Source: Mycobacterium sp. (GTDB lineage: Bacteria; Actinomycetota; Actinomycetes; Mycobacteriales; Mycobacteriaceae). From it: a DNA stretch of 64,000 nt. Of the stretch, positions 31,026 to 40,169 are shown one piece after another; the first letter of the stretch is position 1, and the number at the start of each line of letters is the position of its first letter. The translations under genes were made by a program, and so were the position numbers. The notes under the pieces are model-generated. The model worked only from the letters and a program-made list of their open reading frames with translations, ran no database searches and had not been told where the DNA came from. The stretch covers positions 1 through 64,000 of the forward strand of contig NZ_SCRH01000039.1 in NCBI RefSeq assembly GCF_004298145.1. Reading direction: 5' to 3'.

Positions 31026-31031
31026 ATCATA
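31026..31031 (-). promoter_or_regulatory. Predicted -10 element for pheST
   Basis: TATGAT on the minus strand, 83 bp before the pheS GTG, in the 162-bp gap after the upstream membrane-protein gene. The start would be near 31019, giving a leader of about 75 nt. No convincing -35 was found. Nothing else of note is visible in the gap. Confidence 0.35.
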
Positions 31032-31105
31032 GTGATTCGACGCACGGCGCCCGGCGGGCGCTGGGCAGTTGCCCGGTGCGGGTCCGCAGATGGCCGCTCG
31101 CCGGT

Positions 31106-31939
31106 TCAGCCGGCGACGGCCGGCTGCGGACCGGGCAGCGTGTCATCGCCATCCAAGCCATCCAGCGGCGCGACCGCGCGGCCCCGGCCGGTGACGAATT
31201 TCACAACGGCGTAGGCGACAAACGCACCGAGGAGACCGAACACCGGCGTCGCCGCCATGGTCCCCCAGTGGTGGGCCAGCATCAGGAAACCGAAGCCCGA
31301 GGAGGCCGCCAGCATCAGGTATCGGGCCGGCGTCCAGTGGATGGGTTGCTGGAACCGCGCCGACACGAGCACGCCCAGGATCACGGCGACGGTATGACCC
31401 GCGTCGGTGAAGTCACCGCCGACGATGGCCGATGCGATGCCCGCCGCCACCCACCAGCCGACCCAGGCGGCCCGCCAGCGCGACGGGATCACCGCCGTCA
31501 TCGCGCCGAGCACCGCCAACGCGCCGTAGCTCATCCCGACATCGCTGGCCCGGGTGATCGACACGGGCAGCCAGCCGAACTCGACCGCCCCGGCCAGGGC
31601 GGCGGCCACCAGCAACGTCGCGCCGATGTGGCCGACGACAAACGCGACCACCAGCCGGACGGTGCGTAAATGCAGCTCGGCCAGCGCCAGCAGGCAGGTC
31701 AGGAAGGGCAGCCAGAAGTACAGCGGGCCGGCGTCGACGACCAGCGCGCTGCCCAGCAGCGTGCCCAGATGCCCGTGGCTCAGGTTGTGCAGGTTGGTAC
31801 TGGCACGCGCGACGATGACGTCATGCGCATCCGGGCCCAGCGCCAGGATGGCGCAGCTGATGGCGAGCAGCAGCGCCGCATACGCCATGGTGAACTGGAC
31901 CCGGGCGAGCCGGGACACGATGCCCCCGATCATTGGCAT
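31106..31939 (-). CDS. Rhomboid-like integral membrane protein (Rv1648 type)
   Basis: 277 residues with about six or seven hydrophobic segments: starts near 17, 75, 97, 135, 160, 185 and 215. The layout resembles actinobacterial rhomboid-like proteins: HNLSHGHLGTLLGSALVVD after the first helix, a small-residue GHIGATLL helix, GMSYGALAVLGAM (a GxSx-type serine motif) and DAGHTVAVILGVL with a His in a later helix. These could be the Ser-His pair of an intramembrane protease, but the L1-loop features of proven rhomboids are not clear, so a non-catalytic relative is equally possible. Its start lies 3 bp after the stop of the adenylate cyclase gene, so the two are one transcription unit. In M. tuberculosis the same pair is Rv1647-Rv1648. 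Confidence 0.75.
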   Translation of the reverse strand: MPMIGGIVSRLARVQFTMAYAALLLAISCAILALGPDAHDVIVARASTNLHNLSHGHLGTLLGSALVVDAGPLYFWLPFLTCLLALAELHLRTVRLVVAFVVGHIGATLLVAAALAGAVEFGWLPVSITRASDVGMSYGALAVLGAMTAVIPSRWRAAWVGWWVAAGIASAIVGGDFTDAGHTVAVILGVLVSARFQQPIHWTPARYLMLAASSGFGFLMLAHHWGTMAATPVFGLLGAFVAYAVVKFVTGRGRAVAPLDGLDGDDTLPGPQPAVAG

Positions 31940-31942
31940 CCA

Positions 31943-32863
31943 TTATGGCTGCAGTTTTGCTTCGGCTGTGTCATCAGCGCCTGACAACTCCCTTAAAGTC
32001 TTGAGGCGATATATCGCCAAGTCTGCGGGCATGCCCGCGGGCTTCGGCCCGAAAACCGGTTTGCGGGTGCGTTTGGCCTCGACCCCCAACGCATCCAACT
32101 CGGTTTGCGGTATGAGATCCAACGTTGAACTCGACACCATGATTCCACCTTTGGTGGCCCGTTCCATGACTCGTGCGGCGACATTCACATCCACACCGAG
32201 CCAATCCGAGGCCAGGCGCTGCGGTCGTCCGGTGTGGATTCCGACGCGCATCCGCGGTGTGTAGCCCTGAACCTCGACCGACTTCAGCGCCTCCTTGGCG
32301 GCCAGCACGGCCCGCACAGCGACCATGGGATCGCCGAACACGGCCATGAGCCCGTCGCCCATCCGTTTGACGATGTGCCCGCCGGCGTCGAGCAGCGGCG
32401 GCTCGAGGGCCCGCGCCACCTGCCGGAGCAGGGTGAGGGCCGCGTCGTCGCCGGCCTGCAAGGACCACGTCGAAAAGCCGACCAGATCCGTGAACACCAG
32501 CGTCACCTCGGCATTGGCCGGCTGTCGGGAAACCCCCTCGGTCAGCGCCTGCCACACCTGCAGCACCCCGTGGCTGACCTCGCGCGATACCGCGTCGCGG
32601 TCCCCCAGCAGCCGGTCGGCCGCGCGCGCGGCGGCGCGCGGACCGCCGTCGCCGGCCGTGGACAGCGGATCGCCGAACTCGGGGTCCCCGGGCAACAGCC
32701 GCCGCGCACGCCGGACCAAGGCCACCGCCCCGGGGCTGTGATTTCGGCCGTGCAGCCACTGCGTCGCGTTATGCACCGACAGCGGCGAACGCCGCGGAGC
32801 GGATTGCGCCACCGAGGATTCTTCGGGCTCGCCCGGGTCCAGATCGCGACGCGCGAGTTCCAC
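31943..32863 (-). CDS. Class III adenylate cyclase (Rv1647 / Ma1120 type)
   Basis: 306 residues. The N-terminal about 110 residues form a short helical region (ALVRRARRLLPGDPEFGDPL) and the class III cyclase domain spans about 125-290. Catalytic residues are present: the two metal Asp in FTDLVGFST and RMGDGLMAVF, the adenine-selecting Lys in IVKRMGDG and Asp in GVDVNVAARV, and the Asn/Arg transition-state pair in NVAARV. It should therefore make cAMP from ATP as a homodimer. There is no membrane segment, so it is soluble. It is transcribed with the rhomboid-like protein 3 bp downstream and divergently from the MpaB-like gene, with a 208-bp shared control region. I recall the M. avium orthologue Ma1120 being characterised as an adenylyl cyclase. 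Confidence 0.9.
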   Translation of the reverse strand: MELARRDLDPGEPEESSVAQSAPRRSPLSVHNATQWLHGRNHSPGAVALVRRARRLLPGDPEFGDPLSTAGDGGPRAAARAADRLLGDRDAVSREVSHGVLQVWQALTEGVSRQPANAEVTLVFTDLVGFSTWSLQAGDDAALTLLRQVARALEPPLLDAGGHIVKRMGDGLMAVFGDPMVAVRAVLAAKEALKSVEVQGYTPRMRVGIHTGRPQRLASDWLGVDVNVAARVMERATKGGIMVSSSTLDLIPQTELDALGVEAKRTRKPVFGPKPAGMPADLAIYRLKTLRELSGADDTAEAKLQP

Positions 32864-33018
32864 CTGGCCAGGTTATTTGGTTTCGTCAGAGGCAGGCAAC
32901 GACTGTTACGGCCGGTCCTGCGATGTGTGTCACAAGTCGCACCTGACGCCCGATCACGGTGGTGCCACACCGGCGTGGAAGCTCGATAACACCCATCCGA
33001 CACATCGCCGAAATCGTA

Positions 33019-33034
33019 GACAACGCGCGTTGTC
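33019..33034. promoter_or_regulatory. Perfect 16-bp palindrome, candidate operator
   Basis: GACAACGCGCGTTGTC is perfectly self-complementary and lies 37 bp upstream of the MpaB-like gene ATG (33072), in the divergent gap with the cyclase gene. Its size and symmetry fit a TetR-family operator. The downstream gene has AGGAGG just before its start. No regulator gene lies next to it, so the binding protein is unknown. Confidence 0.55.
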
Positions 33035-33071
33035 AAAGTTATCGTGAGGCCAATCGGTTCAGGAGGCCGCG

Positions 33072-34139
33072 ATGACAGGCAGATCGACTACATCCGCTGA
33101 TCCGCTGGGACCAGATTCCCTGACCTGGAAGTATTTTGGCGATCTGCGCACCGGAATGATGGGCGTGTGGATCGGGGCGATCCAGAACATGTACCCCGAA
33201 CTCGGCGCGGCGGTCGAGGAGCATTCGATCCTGCTGCGCGAGCCGCTGCAGCGGGTGGCCCGGTCGGTCTACCCGATCATGGGCGTGGTCTACGACGGCG
33301 ACCGGGCGGCCCAGACCGGACAGCAGATCAAGGACTACCACCGCACGATCAAAGGGGTCGACGCCCAGGGGCGCCGCTATCACGCACTCGATCCGGAGAC
33401 CTTCTACTGGGCGCACGCCACGTTCTTCATGCTGATCGTCAAGGTGGCCGAGTACTTCTGCGGCGGCTTGACCGAGGCCGAGAAGCGGCAACTGTTCGAC
33501 GAGCACGTGCAGTGGTACCGGATGTATGGGATGAGCATGCGGCCGGTGCCCGAATCATGGGACGAATTCCAGGAGTACTGGGAGCGGACCGGTCGCGAGG
33601 TCCTGGAGATCAACCGGGCGACGCTGGACATCTTCCAAATGCGTATCCCGAAGCCGAAATTCGTGTTGGTGCCGACACCGGTCTGGGATCAGGTGTTCAG
33701 GCCGCTGGTGGCCGGCCAGCGCTGGATCGCCGCGGGGCTCTTCGAGCCCGCGGTTCGCGAGAAGGCCGGAATGCACTGGACGCCGGGTGACGAGGTGTTG
33801 CTGCGCTTGTTCGGCAAGGTCGTCGAGCTCGCTTTCCTGGCGGTGCCCGACGAGATCCGGCTGCACCCGCGTGCCCTGGCCGGCTACCGCCGCGCCGAGG
33901 GACGATTGCCCAGCGACGCGCCGCTGGTGGAGGCCCCGCCGTTCATGGCGCCGCCGCGCGACCGCCGCGGACTGCCGATGCATTACTTTCCGCCGCCGCC
34001 CAAGCTGCCATTCGACCCCGTCCCGCCACCCGCTCGGGCGCTGCTGGAACGCGCCGGGTCGCTGGTGCACACGACGTTGTCGCTGGCCGGCCTGCGGGCC
34101 GGGCGGGGCCGCCCGAAGCGACCCGTCAAGGCCGCGTAG
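33072..34139 (+). CDS. Oxygenase-like MpaB family protein (DUF2236; Rv1645c type)
   Basis: 355 residues; length and place match M. tuberculosis Rv1645c. DUF2236/MpaB proteins are a haem-associated oxygenase-like family that includes latex-clearing protein and fungal MpaB; bacterial members are mostly uncharacterised. Family features are the start region PDSLTWKYFGDLRTGMMGVWIGAIQNMYP, YHALDPETFYWAHATFF with the conserved His at about residue 116, and RMYGMSMRPVPESWDEFQEYW at about 152-172. No signal peptide or clear membrane segment is seen. AGGAGG about 6 nt before ATG 33072 supports the start. The 3' end overlaps the convergent tsnR by 14 nt. Substrate unknown. Confidence 0.85.
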   Translation: MTGRSTTSADPLGPDSLTWKYFGDLRTGMMGVWIGAIQNMYPELGAAVEEHSILLREPLQRVARSVYPIMGVVYDGDRAAQTGQQIKDYHRTIKGVDAQGRRYHALDPETFYWAHATFFMLIVKVAEYFCGGLTEAEKRQLFDEHVQWYRMYGMSMRPVPESWDEFQEYWERTGREVLEINRATLDIFQMRIPKPKFVLVPTPVWDQVFRPLVAGQRWIAAGLFEPAVREKAGMHWTPGDEVLLRLFGKVVELAFLAVPDEIRLHPRALAGYRRAEGRLPSDAPLVEAPPFMAPPRDRRGLPMHYFPPPPKLPFDPVPPPARALLERAGSLVHTTLSLAGLRAGRGRPKRPVKAA

Positions 34140-34917
34140 GCAGGTTCAGTGCCCGCGCGCTCTGATACAGACAGATGGCCGCGGCCGACGCCACATTGAG
34201 GCTCTCGGCACCGCCGGACATCGGGATGCGCAGCCGGTGGTCGGCCGCGGCCGCGATTTCGCTTGGCAGGCCGTGCGATTCGGGACCGAACAGCCAGGCG
34301 GTCGGCTTGCCGAGCAGTTCGCCGGCCTCGTCCAACCGTTGCGCGCCGTCCACGGTGGTGGCGAGCACCTGCAGACCCGCGGCACGCAACGCGTCGACGG
34401 CGGCGAGGACGTCCGGGGCGGCGACGACCGGGACCGAGAAGATGCTGCCGGCCGAGGCACGCAGACATTTGCCGTTGTACGGATCGACGCTGTGGCCACC
34501 GAGGATCACGCCGGCCGCGCCCATCGCGTCGGCGAGGCGGATCAGGGTGCCGGCGTTGCCCGGTTCGCTGATTTCCACGGCGACCGCGACCAGCGCAGGC
34601 GAGCCGGACAGCACGTCGTCGAGGCGAGTCGTCGGCAGGTCGCACACCGCGACCAGCCCCGCCGGGGTGACGGTGTCGGAGAGGGCCTTGGCGGCGCGCT
34701 CGGTGACCGGGTGGGCCGGGCAATCCAGGGCCGCCAGCAGCGACGCATGGCGCTGCTGCGCGGTTTCGGTGACAAAGACGTCGCGGACCAACCCGCGACG
34801 GGCGGCGGCCTCGACCAGGTTGGGTCCTTCGGCGAGAAAGCGCCCCGCCCGCCGGCGGCCGACGTGGCGATGCAACTTGACCGCCGCAGCGACCCTGGCC
34901 GAACGTTCGGTCAGCAC
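34126..34917 (-). CDS. tsnR: TrmH/SpoU-family RNA 2'-O-methyltransferase
   Basis: 263 residues from GTG 34917, preceded by GAGGTGG at good spacing and close to the M. tuberculosis length (260); GTG 34929 is an alternative. The N-terminal substrate-binding domain (about 1-95) has VGRRRAGRFLAEGPNLVEAA. The SPOUT knot domain follows with all three motifs: SEPGNAGTLIRLADA, TAWLFGPESHGL, and RIPMSGGAESLNVASAAAICLYQ. It should methylate a ribose in rRNA or tRNA; the name tsnR recalls thiostrepton-resistance methylases, but specificity is not shown. It lies 30 bp after rplT in the infC-rpmI-rplT-tsnR run and converges on the MpaB-like gene. Confidence 0.92.
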   Translation of the reverse strand: MLTERSARVAAAVKLHRHVGRRRAGRFLAEGPNLVEAAARRGLVRDVFVTETAQQRHASLLAALDCPAHPVTERAAKALSDTVTPAGLVAVCDLPTTRLDDVLSGSPALVAVAVEISEPGNAGTLIRLADAMGAAGVILGGHSVDPYNGKCLRASAGSIFSVPVVAAPDVLAAVDALRAAGLQVLATTVDGAQRLDEAGELLGKPTAWLFGPESHGLPSEIAAAADHRLRIPMSGGAESLNVASAAAICLYQSARALNLPTRP

Positions 34918-34947
34918 CTGCCGGTCCACCTCGCCGGTGAGGACCGG

Positions 34948-35343
34948 TTAGGCGGCTTCTCCCGAATCCGAGGGGGCGTTGACGTCCGCGGGCAGCGCCG
35001 CGCGGGCGATGTCAACCAGCGCGGTGAAGGCGGCCGGATCGGCGACCGCGATGTCGGCCAGGTTTTTGCGGTCCACCTCCACACCGGCGGCCTTGAGGCC
35101 CTGGATCAGCCGGTTGTAGGTGATGTCGTTGGCGCGCGCCGCCGCGTTGATGCGCGAGATCCACAGTTTGCGGAACTCGCCCTTGCGGGCACGACGGTCG
35201 CGGTAGGCGTAGTTCAACGAATGCAGTTGCTGCTCTTTGGCTTTGCGGTAGAGCCGGGATCGCTGGCCGCGATAGCCCTTCGAGGCCTTCAGGATGCTGC
35301 GCCTCTTCTTGTGGGCGTTGACCGCCCGCTTCACGCGTGCCAT
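34948..35343 (-). CDS. rplT: 50S ribosomal protein L20
   Basis: 131 residues; an early-assembly large-subunit protein that binds 23S rRNA. It starts [21 protein letters not shown] and has [17 protein letters not shown] and [24 protein letters not shown], the L20 core. The C-terminus has a short extension ([12 protein letters not shown]), normal for mycobacteria. Third gene of infC-rpmI-rplT, 88 bp after rpmI. In Bacillus L20 represses this operon through the leader; whether it does so here is unknown. Confidence 0.98.
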   Translation of the reverse strand: MARVKRAVNAHKKRRSILKASKGYRGQRSRLYRKAKEQQLHSLNYAYRDRRARKGEFRKLWISRINAAARANDITYNRLIQGLKAAGVEVDRKNLADIAVADPAAFTALVDIARAALPADVNAPSDSGEAA

Positions 35344-35431
35344 TGGATGTTCCTACTCTCGTTCATGCGTAATGGGTCGATAAATGGGTCTGCCGTGCCA
35401 GCTCGCGATGCGGGTCTGGCCGGCGCGGTGG

Positions 35432-35626
35432 TCAGCCGTTCAGCAGGCGGTTAATACGCTGGGTGTCGTTGGCCGACACGACGGTGCGACCGTCGAGCCG
35501 CCGGGTTCGTTTCGACGGCTTGTGCTCGAGCAGGTGCCGGCGGTTGGCCTTCTGCCGCACGATCTTGCCGGTTCCGGTACGCCGGAAGCGCTTTGCAGCC
35601 CCGCTGTGGGTCTTGGCTTTGGGCAT
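35432..35626 (-). CDS. rpmI: 50S ribosomal protein L35
   Basis: 64 residues, normal size, starting [20 protein letters not shown], a signature of L35, and highly basic throughout. It lies 36 bp after infC and 88 bp before rplT in the standard infC-rpmI-rplT order. ATG 35626 is preceded by an AGAGGAAAC purine stretch. Confidence 0.98.
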   Translation of the reverse strand: MPKAKTHSGAAKRFRRTGTGKIVRQKANRRHLLEHKPSKRTRRLDGRTVVSANDTQRINRLLNG

Positions 35627-35662
35627 GTTTCCTCTGGTTCTCGCTTGGTTCTCGCTGTTAGG

Positions 35663-36271
<609 letters not shown>

Positions 36272-36365
36272 GGGGCCTCCCTTGTTGGGCTTCTGTATGT
36301 CCTGCGATGACGACCGGTTGCCCGGGTCCGTCGGGAATCAGCGGCGGAGACACCACACCACTAGC

Positions 36366-36389
36366 AAAAAAGCCCTGCACAAGCAGGGC
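36366..36389 (-). terminator. Intrinsic terminator in the infC leader (attenuator candidate)
   Basis: On the minus strand GCCCTGC-TTGT-GCAGGGC forms a perfect 7-bp GC-rich stem (36389-36372) with a tetraloop, followed at once by six T (36371-36366). The T-run is on the minus strand only, so it acts on transcripts heading into infC, which starts 95 nt downstream. No gene stops just upstream on this strand, so it looks like a leader terminator and not an operon end. Such textbook terminators are uncommon in mycobacteria. Confidence 0.75.
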
Positions 36390-36445
36390 CCAATGCCGAC
36401 CGATCGCGGCCGAGGTCTACTCGGGCCGCCCGCGCTGCACGCGGA

Positions 36446-36466
36446 ACAGGCATACACGTTGCCTGT
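36446..36466 (-). repeat. Hairpin in the infC leader
   Basis: ACAGGCA (36446-36452) and TGCCTGT (36460-36466) pair perfectly with a 7-base loop. It lies 57 nt upstream of the terminator hairpin and downstream of the short upstream ORF. It could be part of an alternative fold of the leader RNA. Confidence 0.5.
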
Positions 36467-36506
36467 GACCGGACCGCCAAACCTTCGGAAGATCCGCACA
36501 GGGATC

Positions 36507-36554
36507 TCATCGGCTCGCGGTGGGAGTGGGACTCCACTTAACTGTTCCTGGCAT
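36507..36554 (-). CDS. Possible 15-codon upstream ORF in the infC leader
   Basis: ATG 36554 to TGA 36507 encodes MPGTVKWSPTPTASR. It begins about 17 nt after the predicted infC start site and ends about 120 nt before the terminator hairpin. No good Shine-Dalgarno sequence precedes it, so translation is uncertain. A leader ORF before a terminator fits attenuation or a Rho-access switch. Confidence 0.3.
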   Translation of the reverse strand: MPGTVKWSPTPTASR

Positions 36555-36577
36555 TCGCCGGGATGGTCGCAGGCGCT

Positions 36578-36583
36578 AGTTTA
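36578..36583 (-). promoter_or_regulatory. Predicted -10 element of the infC operon
   Basis: TAAACT (TAnnnT type) on the minus strand puts the start near 36571 and gives infC a leader of about 300 nt, which would hold the upstream ORF, the hairpin and the terminator. No standard -35. The 397-bp gap between infC and lysX otherwise holds only the unseen lysX promoter. Confidence 0.45.
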
Positions 36584-36668
36584 GCAGCCTTGAGGTGCCT
36601 TTTAGCACTTCGGCCGGACGCCGGCGCAGCAGCGGCCATCAACCAGGCCCGAAAACGCGTGCAAACTA

Positions 36669-39600
36669 GTGCCCGCCACTCTGAGCGCTTCCGCAAGCTT
36701 TTCACGGATTGAGGGAATATCCTCGCGGTCTGTGACACTCGCTTCTCCTCGTTCGGGTCCTCGTTCGGGGCCGCGCTTGGGGCCTCGTAGCCGGTCGAAC
36801 TCGCGGTATCGCTGGGTGCCGGCAGCGGCCGGATGGACCGTGGGTGTCATCGCCACCGTTTCGTTGCTGGGCAGTGTGTCCCCGCTGATCCGTTATCTGA
36901 TCAGGGTCCCGCGCGAGTTCATCAACGACTATCTGTTCAACTTCCCCGACACCAGCATCGCGTGGTCGTTCGTGTTGGCGTTGTTGGCCGCGGCCTTGAC
37001 CGCGCGTAAGCGGATCGCCTGGCTGTTGTTGCTGGGCAACATGATTCTCGCCGCCGCCCTGAACGCCGCCGATATCGCCGCCGGTGACAACACCGCCGCC
37101 GAGATCTTCGGCGAGAACCTCGGGTTCGCCGTGCACATCGTCGCGATCGTCCTGCTGGTGCTGGCCTATCGGGAGTTCTGGGCCAAGGTCCGCAAAGGCG
37201 CGCTGGTCAAGGCGGCCGGGGTGCTGGTGGCCGGGGATGTGGTGGGGATCGGAGTGTCCTGGGGCCTGGTCGAGTTGTTCCCCGGAACGCTGGCCCGCCA
37301 GGACCGCCTGCCGTATGTGGCCAACCGGGTGGTCGGATTCGCGCTCGCGGATCCGGACCTGTTCAGCGGCCGGCCACACGTGTTGCTCAACGCGATCTTC
37401 GGTCTGTTCGGCGCGCTCGCGCTGATCATGGCGACCATCGTGCTCTTTCAATCCCAGCGCGCGGAGAACGCGCTCACCGGCGAGGACGAATCGGCCATCC
37501 GCGGGCTACTCGAGTTGTACGGCAAGAACGACTCCCTGGGCTACTTCGCCACCCGCCGCGATAAGTCCGTGGTTTTCGCCCAGAGCGGGCGCGCCGCCAT
37601 CACCTACCGGGTCGAGGTCGGCGTCTGCCTGGCCAGCGGTGACCCGATCGGCGACCCCAGGGCATGGTCTCAGGCCGCCGATGCGTGGCTGGGCCTGTGC
37701 CAGACCTACGGCTGGGCTCCCGGTGTCATGGGCGCCAGCACCCAGGGCGCGCGGGCATATCGCGAAGCCGGCCTGAACGCGCTGGAGCTCGGCGACGAGG
37801 CCATCCTGCGGACCGCCGACTTCAAGCTGTCCGGCCCCGATATGCGCGGGGTCCGCCAGGCCGTGACCCGGGCCCGGCGGGCGGGGCTGACCATGCGGAT
37901 CCGAAGGCACCGCGACATCGACCCCGACGAGATGGCGGACACCATCACCCGCGCCGACGCCTGGCGCGATACTCAAACCGAACGCGGCTTTTCCATGGCG
38001 TTGGGCCGGCTCGGCGATCCCGCCGACGGGGACTGCCTGCTGGTCGAAGCGCTGGATCGAGACGGCGCCGTCGTCGCGATGCTGTCGCTGGTTCCGTGGG
38101 GGACCACCGGCGTCTCCCTGGACTTGATGCGCCGCTCGCCGAACTCCCCCAACGGCACCATCGAGCTGATGGTCAGCGATCTCGCCCTCAACGCGGAAGC
38201 CCTTGGCATCACCCGTATTTCACTGAACTTCGCGATGTTCAGGTCGGCATTCGAGCAGGGTGCCCAACTCGGCGCCGGTCCCGTCGCCCGGCTGTGGCGC
38301 GGGTTCCTGTTGTTCTTCTCGCGGTGGTGGCAACTGGAGACGCTGTATCGCTCCAACATGAAATACCAACCCGACTGGGTGCCGCGCTATGCATGCTACG
38401 AGGATGCCCGCCTGATCCCGCGGGTCGGCGTCGCCTCGGCCCTCGCCGAGGGCTTCCTGGTCCTGCCTTTCGGCCGGCGCAAGCCGCACACCGGTCACCA
38501 CCCGGCCGTCCCGGCCCGGCTGGCCCAGTCCGGCCTGCTGCATCACGACGGGAGCGCGCCGGATGTCAGCGCGCTGCAGAGACGCCAGGCGTCGGCCGAC
38601 GAAGAAGAGGCGAGAGCCCGGCTGCCCGAACAGGTTCGGGTGCGCCTGGCCAAGCTGAAGGCATTGCGGCGCAACGGCATCGACGCGTATCCGGTGGGCT
38701 GTCCGCCCAGCCACACCGTCGCCGCAGCGCTCGATGCGGACGACCGGGAAAGAATCACGGTCTCCGGCCGGATACTGCGGATACGCGACTACGGCGGAGT
38801 GCTGTTCGCCCAGCTGCGTGACTGGTCTGGAGAAATGCAAGTGCTGCTGGACAATTCGCGCTTGCAGCGCGGACGGACGGCCGACTTCACGGCGGCCATC
38901 GACCTCGGCGACCTGGTCGAGGTCTCCGGCCACATGGGTTTTTCCAACAAGGGAACCCGCTCGCTGATCGCCGGCGACTGGCGGATGATCGGGAAATGCC
39001 TGCGGCCGTTGCCGAACAAGTGGAAGGGGCTGACCGACCCGGAGGCCCGGGTGCGGACCCGCTACGTCGACCTGGCGGTCAATCCCGAGTCGCGTGAGGT
39101 GATCAAGGTACGCAGCGAGGTGCTGCGCTCGGTCCGGCAGACGCTGTTCGCCAAGGGATTCATCGAAGTCGAGACCCCGATCCTGCAGCAGATCCACGGC
39201 GGCGCCACCGCCCGGCCGTTCGTCACGCACATCAACACCTACGACATGGACCTGTTCCTGCGCATCGCGCCGGAGCTCTACCTCAAGCGGTTGTGCGTCG
39301 GCGGCGTCGAGCGAGTCTTCGAGATGGGCCGTGCGTTCCGCAACGAGGGCGTCGACTTCAGCCACAACCCGGAGTTCACCTTGCTGGAGGCCTACCAGGC
39401 ACACGCCGATTACAAGGTGTGGATCGACGGGTGCCGTGAGCTGATCCAGAACGCCGCCCAGGCCGCCCACGGCGAGCAGACCGTGATGCGGCAACGCGAC
39501 GGCGGCCAAGGCACCGGTGGCCGCCTGGAACCTGTCGACATCTCCGGCGCCTGGGCGGTCAAGACCGTGTACGACGCCGTATCCGAAGCGCTCGGCGAGC

Positions 39601-40091
39601 ACATCGACCCCGCCACGCCACTGCCCACCCTGCGCAAGCTGTCCGATGCCGTGCACATTCCGTATCGGGCGCACTGGGATGCCGGCGCTGTGGTGCTGGA
39701 GCTGTACGAGCACCTGGTCGAGGACCGGACCGAGGCACCGACGTTCTATATCGACTTTCCGACGTCGGTGTCGCCACTGACCCGGCCGCATCGCAGCCAA
39801 CCGGGAGTCGCCGAGCGATGGGACCTGGTGGCGTGGGGTGTCGAGCTGGCCACCGCCTACAGCGAGCTCACCGATCCGGTCGAACAGCGCCGCCGCCTGC
39901 AGGAGCAGTCGCTGTTGGCCGCCGGCGGGGATCCCGAGGCGATGGAGCTCGACGAAGACTTCCTGCAGGCGATGGAATACGCGATGCCGCCCACCGGCGG
40001 GCTCGGAATGGGCGTCGATCGACTCGTCATGCTCATAACGGGCCGCAGCATCCGCGAGACGCTGCCGTTTCCGCTGGCCAAACCGCATTAA
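36669..40091 (+). CDS. lysX: Bifunctional lysyl-tRNA synthetase / lysyl-phosphatidylglycerol synthase
   Basis: 1140 residues (about 1172 in M. tuberculosis LysX). Order: N-terminal membrane region with about 6-7 helices (55-280), cytosolic MprF-type aminoacyl-PG synthase domain (about 285-620, with [23 protein letters not shown] and [15 protein letters not shown]), OB-fold anticodon domain (about 690-780), and a class II LysRS core (about 800-1140) with motif 2 [21 protein letters not shown] and motif 3 [12 protein letters not shown]. It charges tRNA-Lys and transfers lysine to phosphatidylglycerol, reducing surface negative charge and sensitivity to cationic peptides. GTG 36669 is kept because GISSRSVTL, conserved in M. 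tuberculosis, lies upstream of the next start (GTG 36732). An R-S-G-P repeat is unusual in the N-terminus (36747-36794). Confidence 0.95.
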   Translation: MPATLSASASFSRIEGISSRSVTLASPRSGPRSGPRLGPRSRSNSRYRWVPAAAGWTVGVIATVSLLGSVSPLIRYLIRVPREFINDYLFNFPDTSIAWSFVLALLAAALTARKRIAWLLLLGNMILAAALNAADIAAGDNTAAEIFGENLGFAVHIVAIVLLVLAYREFWAKVRKGALVKAAGVLVAGDVVGIGVSWGLVELFPGTLARQDRLPYVANRVVGFALADPDLFSGRPHVLLNAIFGLFGALALIMATIVLFQSQRAENALTGEDESAIRGLLELYGKNDSLGYFATRRDKSVVFAQSGRAAITYRVEVGVCLASGDPIGDPRAWSQAADAWLGLCQTYGWAPGVMGASTQGARAYREAGLNALELGDEAILRTADFKLSGPDMRGVRQAVTRARRAGLTMRIRRHRDIDPDEMADTITRADAWRDTQTERGFSMALGRLGDPADGDCLLVEALDRDGAVVAMLSLVPWGTTGVSLDLMRRSPNSPNGTIELMVSDLALNAEALGITRISLNFAMFRSAFEQGAQLGAGPVARLWRGFLLFFSRWWQLETLYRSNMKYQPDWVPRYACYEDARLIPRVGVASALAEGFLVLPFGRRKPHTGHHPAVPARLAQSGLLHHDGSAPDVSALQRRQASADEEEARARLPEQVRVRLAKLKALRRNGIDAYPVGCPPSHTVAAALDADDRERITVSGRILRIRDYGGVLFAQLRDWSGEMQVLLDNSRLQRGRTADFTAAIDLGDLVEVSGHMGFSNKGTRSLIAGDWRMIGKCLRPLPNKWKGLTDPEARVRTRYVDLAVNPESREVIKVRSEVLRSVRQTLFAKGFIEVETPILQQIHGGATARPFVTHINTYDMDLFLRIAPELYLKRLCVGGVERVFEMGRAFRNEGVDFSHNPEFTLLEAYQAHADYKVWIDGCRELIQNAAQAAHGEQTVMRQRDGGQGTGGRLEPVDISGAWAVKTVYDAVSEALGEHIDPATPLPTLRKLSDAVHIPYRAHWDAGAVVLELYEHLVEDRTEAPTFYIDFPTSVSPLTRPHRSQPGVAERWDLVAWGVELATAYSELTDPVEQRRRLQEQSLLAAGGDPEAMELDEDFLQAMEYAMPPTGGLGMGVDRLVMLITGRSIRETLPFPLAKPH
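36747..36794 (+). repeat. 12-bp tandem repeat in the lysX N-terminus
   Basis: Four consecutive 12-mers: CCTCGTTCGGGT, CCTCGTTCGGGG, CCGCGCTTGGGG and CCTCGTAGCCGG. They encode [16 protein letters not shown] just before the first membrane helix. The first two copies differ in one base and later ones diverge. The M. tuberculosis protein has only a short PRS-type stretch here, so this looks like in-frame slippage expansion in a cytosolic tail. Confidence 0.7.
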
Positions 40092-40169
40092 TCGAGGCCC
40101 GGGAAGATTCAGTCCGTCGTCGGCGAACATTCGGTGAATAGGTTCCAGGCCGGTTAACAATAGATCACA

